This document shows positions 51,838-59,906 of a stretch of DNA of 64,000 nt, piece by piece (positions within the stretch are counted from its first letter, which is position 1; each line of letters opens with the position of its first letter). The stretch covers positions 4,340,001 through 4,404,000 of the forward strand of contig JBHGNT010000002.1 in the NCBI GenBank assembly GCA_043228905.1, in the 5' to 3' direction. The position numbers were made by a program, and so were the translations under genes. The notes under the pieces are model-generated. The model was not told the DNA's origin and made no database searches. It saw nothing but the letters and a program-made list of their open reading frames with translations. This DNA comes from Azolla caroliniana (taxonomy: Eukaryota > Polypodiophyta).

Positions 51838-52975
51838 TCATCTAATTGACTAAGGATTTCAAATTTATTTGAGATACTTGGGCTATAAGTACTATGAATA
51901 CTATCTGACACTCTATTAGTACTATTAATACTATCAGACACTCTGAAGGGAAGAATTGACTCGGGTTTAGTACAAGCGACGATTTGATTTACTTGTCTTC
52001 TTGGCCTATGGGGACAATTGATGGCGATATGTCCTGGTGCACCGCAATAAAGACATAATCGATTGGCACGTCGTCGTTGCTTTTCTTCTTCTGATAATGG
52101 GCCGGGGCGACACATGGTATCGATCTCCATTGGTGTTGAAGTATTTGCTTGAGGTATGTCTCGTGCAAACGGTTTAGCCGCGACTGCGGCGTAAGTGGGC
52201 TCCGGCCTAGAGCGTGGTATCTGTAATTGACGTTCTGAACGCCGTTCGAAAAGGCAGTTGTCACATCGAACTGCTCGACTGATTGCCTCTGTAAGAGACT
52301 TTGGTTCTTCCGGGAAAGTTAGAAGTAGATCTTTGACATCGTTTCGCAAGCCATAGTGAAACTGCTCCATTAGTGCTTGATCATCCCAGGGTATATCTGA
52401 AGCAAGTAGGCGGAAATCCGCCGCGTAGGCAGAGGCTGGACGATCGCCTTGACGCAATCGCCGGATCTTGTCGATCGCCATCTTGATGCTGTCGGTGTCT
52501 CCAAAACAGGCTTTAAACTCACCAATAAAATCTTCAAAGTTATTAAGCAAGGGCGATTGTTTTTCTAGAAGCGGAGCGAACCATGCCAAGGCTGAGCCGC
52601 TAAGTAGCGTGCCTATTAGGCCGACTCGATATGCATCAGTGGGATATCGGGAAGGATGCATCTGGATGACTAAGCGTACCTGATTAAGGAAACCCCGGAA
52701 TTGCGAACGCGTTCCATCAAATTTCACAGGAAGTCCAATCTTGGGCTCTTAATGAAATCCTTGGGGACTGGATCCTTGTTGTTGCAACGTTGCTTCGAGT
52801 TGTTGTACCCGTAACGCTAACTCCCCATGTTGTTGTTGTGTTGTTTTTCTAGAGCGATTTGTTGCAGATCCCCTATCAGCCGTTGGTTTTCTTGTTCCAG
52901 GGCAACAAACTTTTCTTTTAGGCACTGTAGCTCGGAGAAAACGGATTGGTATTCTTGGGCGCTAACAGTAGCCAT
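51822..52975 (-). pseudogene. G2 gag pseudogene
   Basis: The start ATG is at 52975 (MATVSAQEYQSVF), as in G1. A one-base deletion near 52850 (in the CAACAA-rich part) and a stop near 52750 (AAA to TAA, GFHKEPK) break the first quarter. The remainder, from MKFDGTRSQFRGFLNQ to LDEELND with the knuckle CLYCGAPGHIAINC, is open. It ends with TAA in place of TGA, six bases after the GTTAAAC heptamer. Confidence 0.92.
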
Positions 52976-53043
52976 AGTATAGGGAAAAGGGTAGGAGGAT
53001 GAGGGAGAGTGACAAGTAGGCTAGAGGAAAAATTGGTTCTCCC

Positions 53044-53479
53044 TGTCAGGAATAGTACTAAAGCAAAGATGGAATTAGTACTAAGAGGAGTAGTACTATT
53101 AGTACTAAGAGGACGGGACTGCGTAAGATTCCCGAGAGAGAGGAAGTGAGAAGAGGAGAGAGAGAGAAATAGGATGATGACAGCAGCTCTTATATTATAT
53201 GAAAGATAAGTACAAATCGGCTAAGAGGCTTAAGACTGGTGTTGAACCAATTTGGTTCAAAACAATGCCTTGTGCCTCCTTTTATAGTGTTTGTAGGAAT
53301 AATCCTGAAGCTTCTAGAATGTTCCAGAGAGATCTGGAATATACATCAATTTTCTATGATAAAGTATAAATGAAAATAATATCCTACAAAATACAATTCA
53401 TAGTCTAATGGTAAGAGCTCGACCCATGTAGCATAAGGTCATGGGTTCGAGTCTTGCCATATCATGCCATATCATGACA
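53044..53479 (-). repeat. 5' LTR of G2
   Basis: The repeat is 436 bp with intact TG...CA ends, the tRNA-like block at 53400-53462 and AGTACT palindromes at about 53056-53112. Next to it the element leader reads GGGAGAACCAATTTTTCC on the minus strand, again not a standard primer site. Confidence 0.93.
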
Positions 53480-53484
53480 CTCCC

Positions 53485-54010
53485 TTGCGAGAATAGCTGA
53501 TCTAATTACGCCGAAATGCGGTGCTAAGCCTTCGAGGCATATCTGCACCAGTTCATCATCGTCAATGACGACGTTGATCGATCCGAGGGCGTCACATAGC
53601 TCCTAATCTTCAAGGTATAGTTGTCGATTGACATGTCTCTTTGTTGAAGATTGTTTAGCTCCTGTCGAAGTTGGAGCTTTCGTGCGGCCGTATTGGGTGC
53701 GAAGATCTTCTTGAGGTTTTCCCATGCCTGCTTCGGCTGTTTAGCCTCTCGAATGTAGCCAAGCATATGATCATGAACGCATGATGCAAGGCAATACAAC
53801 AGACAACTTGCGGCCTGCTCCCAAGCGGGATAGTCAGCTTGTGTTGGGTTGGGGTGTGATTCGTGAGCTCCTTCGATGTATTCTAGTAGCCTTGTTCGAC
53901 AAGATATTGATGCATCTTGTATTCCCAAGATGGAAAGTTCGTTTTGTCGAGCTTCTCGGTAGGAAGAGCGCTTCCCATTTGATTATTCATGGTGATTTCT
54001 TCTCTGTCGA
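53485..54010 (-). pseudogene. F gag 5' part
   Basis: On the minus strand, MNNQMGSALPTEKLDKTNFPSWEYKMHQYLVEQGY starts near 53990. After a stop it continues with IEGAHESHPNPTQADYPAWEQAASCLLYCLASCVHDHMLGYIREAKQPKQAWENLKKIF, RQELNNLQQRDMSIDNYTLKI and a shifted DALGS.. block. It is cut at 53480 by G2 and continues at 47653. Confidence 0.86.
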
Positions 54011-54092
54011 TGGGCCAGCTCTGTTGATCATTGGCGTGCAACACAACACAGTCGAAAAATGCTTGATCAGGCAACCACTCGCTCTAATACCA

Positions 54093-54370
54093 TGTTAAGA
54101 AATGGAATGGCAAGAGTGGTTGTAATGCAGCGGAAGGTGAGCGTATGTGTGTGTGTGTATAACAGCACAGAGAGAGAGAGAGAGAGAGCTCAAGAGACAG
54201 AGATAGACAAAAGTATGTATGATATTAACAAAACGAGATACATCCAACAATGACTAAATTACAATTAGTTGGTTTATATACCAACTAAGCTAGGGCAAGC
54301 GCCCTTTCTACTATTTACACAACTAGCTTGGAGACTCCATGACCTATTGTGAAACCTATCTATGGGAAGT
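54093..54370 (-). repeat. 5' LTR of Copia F
   Basis: The repeat is 278 bp and matches 44697-44975. The primer site TGGTATTAGAGCG (minus strand) abuts it at 54092, differing from the initiator-Met site by one base. Confidence 0.87.
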
Positions 54371-54912
54371 TGAGTTCGATTCTCAACACGGCCAAATGCA
54401 CGTTCGGTGTCACGAGCGGAGCTCTTCTCGGGCACATAGCGAACAAAGACGGTATCGTGGTAGATCCCGGAAAAATCAAAGCCATCATGGAGGCCCTAGC
54501 GCTACGCAACGCAAAAGCTCTTAATCGCTTCTTGGGGTAGATTCGTCACTATCGCCGCATGCTGCGCTATCTAGCGGATTTCACCACGCCACTACACAGA
54601 GCGGTGCATCACACTCACTTCAAGTGGACAACGACAGAAGACAAGGCGTACTTAGCCTTAAAAGTAATGCTGACACAAGCACCAATGGTACGACCTCCGG
54701 TCTGGACGAAGTCATTTCACGTATTCATAGACGCATCCGACATAGCCATCGGTAGCGCATTCATGCAGCTAACTGAGTCGAACTGGTATCAACCAATGTA
54801 CTACTCCAACCGCAAATTAACGGCCGCCGAATGGAACTACTCCACGATAGAGCAAGAAGCATTAGGAATGATATATAGCTTCAACAAATTTTGGCATTAC
54901 TTATTAGGCCGG
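54371..54912 (+). pseudogene. Gypsy C reverse transcriptase end and RNase H, continuation of 44696
   Basis: The plus strand encodes SILNTAKCTFGVTSGALLGHIANKDGIVVDPGKIKAIMEALALRNAKALNRFLG, then a TAG (relatives Q), RHYRRMLRYLADFTTPLHRAV, FKWTTTEDKAYLALKVMLTQAPMV, and RNase H (HVFIDASDIAIGSAFMQ, PMYYSNRKLTAAEWNYSTIEQEALGMIYSFNKFWHYLLG). It is then interrupted by LTR H. Only one stop is seen here. Confidence 0.85.
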
Positions 54913-55693
54913 TGTCGCGAAGTTTCGCGCACGTGTGTTACTTGGGCGGGACCATGGGGGTCTTGGACTAGGGAGTACTCAAGGGATAGAGAAGACCTGG
55001 GGTTTTCTTTATGATAGTACTACTTCCCGACCCCTTCCCGAGCAAGGTCTCGTTGCCCTTTGTTTTGTGAGGCCGGTGACTCTCGTTAATCACGACTCGT
55101 TGACCTTTCGAGATCACCGCACGAGCCAAGTGACCAAACGGGTACAAGCAAGATGAGCACACAAGATGAATGCACAAGGGGACGATAACACAAACACGAA
55201 TGTCCGTACGTCTTTATGAGGAGGAGAGGTGCATGGGCACACCCGAACACTCCCTCATCACAAGACGTCGAACATATGAAGAGACACAAAACACACGCAC
55301 AAATGCTCGTACGCCTTTATGAGGAGGAGAGGTGCATGGACACACCCGAAACGCTCCCTCGTCACAAGACGGACAAACGTACAAGGAAGACACAAACACA
55401 CACACAAAATGCTCGTACGCCTTTATGAGGAGCGGTGCATGGGTAAGCTTGAACGCTCCTTCGTCACGAGATGACGAAACATACAAGGAAGACACAAACA
55501 CATGCACAAAATGCTCGTACGCCTTTATGAGGAGGAGAGGTGCCTGGGCAAGCCCGAAACAGTCCCTCGTCACAAGACGGCTAAACGTACAAGGAAGACA
55601 CAAACACACACACAAATGCTCGTACGTCTTTATGAGGAGGAGAGGTGCATGGGCACGCCTGAAACGCTCCCTCGTCACAAGACGGCCGAACGT
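54913..55693 (+). repeat. Probable LTR of Gypsy-like element H, split by D (continues 59143-59241)
   Basis: It begins TGTCGCGAAGTTTCGCGC, a terminal hairpin like that of D, and interrupts Gypsy RNase H after GCCGG. The latter part is a ~105-bp minisatellite. D splits it at 55693/59143 and E follows at 59242, so its other end and internal region lie outside the window or are lost. The assignment as LTR rests on the TGTCG terminus and on its position inside another element. Confidence 0.5.
55200..55693. repeat. Minisatellite, ~102-106-bp unit, at least six copies (resumes 59143-59240)
   Basis: Units begin ATG(C/T)(T/C)CGTACG(C/T)CTTTATGAGG at 55200, 55303, 55409, 55511 and 55616, and at 59170 after the D insertion. 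Each contains GGTGCATGG, CTCCCTCGTCACAAGACGG and ACAAGGAAGACACAAACACAC. The 55616 unit is completed at 59143-59169 for a total of 105 bp, which confirms that D was inserted into it. Confidence 0.93.
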
Positions 55694-56414
55694 TGTCGTA
55701 GTGTATTTCGTACACTACATGAAAAAGTAAAAATAATATAACCGATTTAATTACATATAAATAAATAAAATAAGAATATCAAGATATTTATCACGTGCAT
55801 AAGGCAAGATTCGAACCTTGTACCTCCACGTAGCCAAACCTCAACTTTACCATTATGCTACCTTATCTTTAGTGTTCTATAAATAGATTTAATAACTATA
55901 AGTGCTTTATTTGCGCCTACCTTTATTAAAAGGTAAATCATGTATTTTTAGAGTGCGTGAATATTTTATTGAAAAACGCAAGCAACTAAAAAGTGACTCA
56001 TGCACATCTAGCGTGCATGAGCACTATATTTAGCAAATAAAAGCAAGGATTAGAAAAGCATCACATGTACATTTAGTGTGCATGAACATATTAGAAAAAG
56101 CATGTAGCTATGCTTAGTCTCTCCCATCACTATATAAGGATGGGGAGCACATTGTAGTTTTTGTTGATTATTTTTCTATAATGATCAATCAATCTAAAAT
56201 ATTCGTGGGATTCACGAATTTGCTAAAATAATTCTCTCTTACTACCTAAATATTGACTAAATATACTAAACTCGTGGGATTCACGAGATTCTTATCTTAT
56301 AACTCTTTATACCTATTCTTTACTAGCCTTATTTGTATTTTTCTTTCTCCTAGTCCAAAACCTCGGCGGTTCCCACCCGACTCACGCAACGATCCGGAGC
56401 CGAAAGACACGACA
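55694..56414 (+). repeat. 5' LTR of D
   Basis: The repeat is 721 bp. Its start forms a hairpin (GTAGTGTA ... TACACTAC). TATA-like motifs are at 55877-55886 (TCTATAAATA) and 56130-56137 (CTATATAA). The antisense tRNA-like module lies at 55798-55867. Near the end there is a CCTCGGCGGTTCCC segment like that of the family C LTR (CCCCGACGGTTC). Confidence 0.95.
55798..55867 (-). other. Antisense tRNA-like module in D LTR
   Basis: On the minus strand it runs GATAAGG ... CCTTATG, so six of seven acceptor-like pairs form. TAGCATAATGGTAAAG is A-box-like, AGGTA is like a variable loop, and CAAGGTTCGAATCTTG is a T-arm with a B-box (GGTTCGAATC). The D-stem and anticodon stem are poor, so a functional tRNA is unlikely. 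It is repeated at 58522-58591 in the 3' LTR. Confidence 0.6.
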
Positions 56415-56418
56415 CAGT

Positions 56419-56434
56419 TGGTGAACCCGACGTG
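56419..56434 (+). promoter_or_regulatory. Probable primer binding site of D
   Basis: TGGTGAACCCGACGTG lies four bases after the 5' LTR end. It begins with the TGG expected opposite a CCA tail, but I could not assign the tRNA. Confidence 0.55.
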
Positions 56435-56473
56435 AAGGCGGGTGGCAAGGAGATGGAGAATCAATAAGAGGCA

Positions 56474-58465
56474 ATGAGCATAACGATGATGATGATGTTC
56501 GAGCGGATGCTACAAGAACAACGAGTGATGTCGGAGATCACGGGGGCAGTAAAGCGGCTCGTACAACGAAACGGACAATTCAACGGAAACGATGTGTCAC
56601 GCTATCTACGTGACTACAAGGCGGAGATGATACGATGTGGGATACCGGAAGGATTGCAAGTGACATCCTTCAATCGGGTGGCCACGGATGAGCTACAAGA
56701 GAGAATCCACAAGATACGGCAACAAAACTCGACATGGGGGTCATTCGAAGAAGCTTTACGAGAGGCATATGATTACAAGAGATCGAAGGGAAAAGATCGG
56801 CGAGAATTCGACGAATGGGTGGCATCGGAGAAGACCCACCGAAGTGCAACACAAGCATTCCTAGAGTTCGAGCATCGTTTTGCTCGACTCTCAGAGCGGG
56901 AACAACGGTTGGTGGGGGAGGATAAAGTCCTAATGTTCGTAAAATCGATCAATCGAAAAGAAAGGATGGACATCGGGATCGAACTCGAAGACGATGACGG
57001 TACGAATGGTCTTACCGAAAATTGGGCCGAAGTCCAAAGGGTATGCCGGAGACATGATGAGAGGAAGATGAGAATCTTGTCAACGACATGGCCGATGAAG
57101 GATGGTCTATTGAAGACAAACGATGGAGCCGATATGAAGGCCGAAATACAACATGATGGTCCGATGGAAGAGGGTGTAAAACAAGCTACCCTCTTGTCTT
57201 GCGAAAGAACAACGACGAAGGATAAGGCCGATAACCCAAGTGTAGAAGAAGATTTCAGAATACAAGTGTCCGAAACATCGGGTGAAAAAGGGGTAAGCAT
57301 AATTGATGTAGTGAAAGAGAGCAAAGAGGACTTGATTGAGGAGGTCGCCACGAAAGATGACATCGAATCAAAGGTGGCTATGGACGAATCAACGACGGAT
57401 GGCCATATCGAGACTTCCCCACCACTAATTCTAGAGACTCCGGCGGTTGCGTTCGAAAGGCAACGTGAGACCGAAGAGACGGAAGGTGGCGGAGAGAAAA
57501 CAAAGGTCGAAGTCGATGCATACGACGGAGAGATAGCCGAGAATATGGCTATGGGTGAAACAATGGAGGATGATAATACCGAGGATTCCTACCCACTAAT
57601 TCTAGAGACTTCGGCGGTTGTGTCTGAGAAGCAACGTGAGACCGGAGAGACGGGAGGTGGCGGCAAGAAAGGTAAAGTCGGAAGCCAGTTAGGATGGAAG
57701 GTGATCCGGACGGGATTCCGATCCGAAAGAAAGCCGAACCGGGTAAAAGAGGATTCGACCAAAAGTCGACCCGAAAGAAAGCCGAACCGAAAGGAAGAGA
57801 ATTCGGCTGAAAGACGACACAAACGAAAGCGGAACCGGGCGAATGAGGATTCGGTCGAAAGACGACCCAAAAGAAAGCCGACCCGAAAAGGGGTCGACTC
57901 GGTCAAAACCGATCGACTGAGTCTGACTTGGCCGAACACGAATATGGATGGAAGCCGACCTAGCCGAAAGCCGATCGGACGAGACCGATCCGGAAAGAAG
58001 CTAATCCGACTCAATCGGAGGTTGGACCGGTCGAGGCTGGTGAAAACGAGGAAAAGAAAGCCAACCGAAACCGAAACCGATAGATCGAAACCGGGGCGGA
58101 AGGAGACCGACTCAATCGAAACCGAACAACCGATTCCGATTCGACCGAATACGAATCCGATCGGAAGCCGATCAAACCGAAAGTCGATCGGACGAGAGCA
58201 ATCCGGAAAAAAATCAAGGTTGATGAAGACAAGAAAGAGGCCAGTAAAAGACACTACCACGAATGACAAGGGCCAAGAATATGACGAGAGAGAACAAAGA
58301 ATATGGTGGATCGGATGGCGACAATGGTTCGGGTGGAAAGAATGGGTCTACTCAAAATGGAGAGACAAAGGCAACTTCGGCACATACCGGAGGATGTGCG
58401 GGTTCGGAGGGGGCGAGTGTCGTAGTGTATTTCGTACACTACATGAAAAAGTAAAAATAATATAA
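56474..58465 (+). CDS. D Gag-like protein with basic C-terminal region
   Basis: A 663-residue frame. The core (about 60-195) is Gag-like: YLRDYKAEMIRCGI, FDEWVASEKTHRSATQAFLEFEHRFARLS, RLVGEDKVLMFVKSINRKERMDI, NGLTENWAEVQRVC. An acidic middle holds a repeated PLILET(P/S)AV ... RET segment (around 57415 and 57590). The C-terminal third is very basic, with repeated RKPNR, RRPKRKPTRK and RKPIGR units, and could bind nucleic acid in place of a zinc knuckle, of which none is seen. An upstream ATG at 56453 in the same frame hits TAA after four codons (MENQ), so the original start was probably there and 56474 is a restart. The frame runs 48 bases into the 3' LTR. Confidence 0.82.
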   Translation: MSITMMMMFERMLQEQRVMSEITGAVKRLVQRNGQFNGNDVSRYLRDYKAEMIRCGIPEGLQVTSFNRVATDELQERIHKIRQQNSTWGSFEEALREAYDYKRSKGKDRREFDEWVASEKTHRSATQAFLEFEHRFARLSEREQRLVGEDKVLMFVKSINRKERMDIGIELEDDDGTNGLTENWAEVQRVCRRHDERKMRILSTTWPMKDGLLKTNDGADMKAEIQHDGPMEEGVKQATLLSCERTTTKDKADNPSVEEDFRIQVSETSGEKGVSIIDVVKESKEDLIEEVATKDDIESKVAMDESTTDGHIETSPPLILETPAVAFERQRETEETEGGGEKTKVEVDAYDGEIAENMAMGETMEDDNTEDSYPLILETSAVVSEKQRETGETGGGGKKGKVGSQLGWKVIRTGFRSERKPNRVKEDSTKSRPERKPNRKEENSAERRHKRKRNRANEDSVERRPKRKPTRKGVDSVKTDRLSLTWPNTNMDGSRPSRKPIGRDRSGKKLIRLNRRLDRSRLVKTRKRKPTETETDRSKPGRKETDSIETEQPIPIRPNTNPIGSRSNRKSIGREQSGKKSRLMKTRKRPVKDTTTNDKGQEYDEREQRIWWIGWRQWFGWKEWVYSKWRDKGNFGTYRRMCGFGGGECRSVFRTLHEKVKII

Positions 58466-59138
58466 CCGATTTAATTACATATAAATAAATAAAATAAGAA
58501 TATCAAGATATTTATCACGTGCATAAGGCAAGATTCGAACCTTGTACCTCCACGTAGCCAAACCTCAACTTTACCATTATGCTACCTTATCTTTAGTGTT
58601 CTATAAATAGATTTAATAACTATAAGTGCTTTATTTGCGCCTACCTTTATTAAAAGGTAAATCATGTATTTTTAGAGTGCGTGAATATTTTATAGAAAAA
58701 CGCAAGCAACTGAAAAGTGACTCATGCACATCTAGCGTGCATGAGCACTATATTTAGCAAATAAAAGCAAGGATTAGAAAAGCATCACATGTACATTTAG
58801 TGTGCATGAACATATTAGAAAAAGCATGTAGCTATGCTTAGTCTCTCCCATCACTATATAAGGATGGGGAGCACATTGTAGTTTTTGTTGATTATTTTTC
58901 TATAATGATCAATCAATCTAAAATATTCGTGGGATTCACGAATTTGCTAAAATAATTCTCTCTTACTACCTAAATATTGACTAAATATACTAAACTCGTG
59001 GGATTCACGAGATTCTTATCTTATAACTCTTTATACCTATTCTTTACTAGCCTTATTTGTATTTTTCTTTCTCCTAGTCCAAAACCTCGGCGGTTCCCAC
59101 CCGACTCACGCAACGATCCGGAGCCGAAAGGCACGACA
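58418..59138 (+). repeat. 3' LTR of D
   Basis: The repeat is 721 bp, the same length as the 5' LTR. Visible differences are TTATTG/TTATAG, AACTAAAA/AACTGAAA and AAGACACG/AAGGCACG. It carries the second copy of the antisense tRNA-like module (58522-58591). Confidence 0.95.
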
Positions 59139-59241
59139 ACGTACAAGGAAGACACAAACACACACACAAATACTCGTACGCCTTTATGAGGAGGAGGGGT
59201 GCATGGGCAAGCCTGAATGGTCCCTCATCACAAGACGGCCG

Positions 59242-59875
59242 TGTTGGGATTACGGTCCCTCCGGATGGGATGTCCGGAGATGAATGACGGCAAGCCCGGT
59301 TGCGGTTGCGGAACCGGAGGATGAAGAGTACCCGGCATGAAGCCGGATGATGAAGACCCCGGCTACGGAGCCGGATGATGAAGACCCCGGCTACGGAGCC
59401 GGATGACGAATGTACCCGGAGAGATCCGGATGCGGGGACATATTTGTGAATATGTTTGCCAAGGACCCTTGAGGCTATATTTGTAAATAGCCCGAAAGTC
59501 ATATGTGTATAAATATGACTTAGGGCAAACAGTTTATTGACTGTTACTCATTTTTCTGGTTTTCTACTTAGAGGGAGCTAAGTGAGCAGCAGAGAGAGAG
59601 AGAGAGAGAGACGAAGAGGTCGTTGCCTCTGTGTATTACCGCCGCCTGTGGCGAAGACAGTGAGCTCAAGGTTGTTGCCTTGTAGCCTCACCATTGTACA
59701 TCTCTGTTTATAATGATAGTTGGAGTTTGAGGACTCCCGTGGTTTTTCCCATTTAGGGTTTTCCACGTAAAACATCCTGTGTACTCTTCTCTCTATTGTC
59801 TTCGTGCATTTTGTATTTCCTGTTTTCTGTGAGTTGATCCTATTCCTCGGTTGTGGCCGAGCGCTGTGTTTAACA
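59242..59875 (+). repeat. 5' LTR of Copia E
   Basis: The repeat is 634 bp, TGTTGGGATTACGG...GTTTAACA. A 27-bp unit (CCGGATGATGAAGACCCCGGCTACG type) is repeated at about 59335-59410. A TATA box (TATAAATAT) lies at about 59508-59516 and a (GA)n at 59592-59610. Confidence 0.93.
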
Positions 59876-59878
59876 AAG

Positions 59879-59890
59879 TGGTATCAGAGC
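59879..59890 (+). promoter_or_regulatory. Primer binding site of E
   Basis: TGGTATCAGAGC, the initiator tRNA-Met site, begins three bases after the LTR end. Confidence 0.9.
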
Positions 59891-59906
59891 GACGGTAACA
59901 CAGAAA

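Larger units (their letters stand above)
47654..53479 (-). mobile_element. Gypsy chromovirus G2, minus strand, decayed copy of G1
   Basis: The element is bounded by LTRs 47654-48089 and 53044-53479 (436 bp each) and by the duplication CTCCC at 47649-47653 and 53480-53484. It is inserted in the gag of Copia F. Gag and pol are nearly the same as G1 at the protein level but broken by stops and by a 147-bp insertion. I count about five differences between its LTRs, against one in G1, so it is older. Removing it rejoins the F Gag (GENPPSFFDLQS region). Confidence 0.94.
44697..54370 (-). mobile_element. Copia LTR retrotransposon F, minus strand, containing G2
   Basis: The LTRs are 44697-44975 and 54093-54370. 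The internal parts are 44976-47653 and 53480-54092, separated by the chromovirus G2. F sits inside the reverse transcriptase of a Gypsy C element: joining 44690 to 54375 restores LNLKSILNTAKCTFG. Flanking target duplications are not clean. The primer site is on the minus strand at 54092-54080 (TGGTATTAGAGCG). A large deletion removed the second half of integrase. Confidence 0.88.
55694..59138 (+). mobile_element. Nonautonomous GAG-only LTR retrotransposon D (TR-GAG-like)
   Basis: The element is 3445 bp with two 721-bp LTRs (55694-56414, 58418-59138), TGTCG...CGACA, that differ at about three positions. It is flanked by ACGT (55690-55693 and 59139-59142; with the next A the duplication could be 5 bp). 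A primer-site-like TGGTGAACCCGACGTG follows the 5' LTR and a purine-rich GGAGGGGGCGAG precedes the 3' LTR. The only coding region is one Gag-like frame; no protease, reverse transcriptase or integrase is present. It must use proteins of another Gypsy element. Confidence 0.93.

Noticed and set aside
44697-54370. A clean 5-bp target duplication for Copia F
   Set aside because: The flanks AGTCG and GTTCG are similar but not identical and the exact LTR end is uncertain, so I did not claim one.
55200-55693. CRISPR array
   Set aside because: Units are contiguous tandem repeats without unique spacers and this is plant DNA with no cas genes.
55200-55741. Several 70-150-codon frames on both strands, one resembling a repetitive protein
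   Set aside because: They are translations of the ~105-bp minisatellite; frames on both strands are open only because the unit lacks stops.
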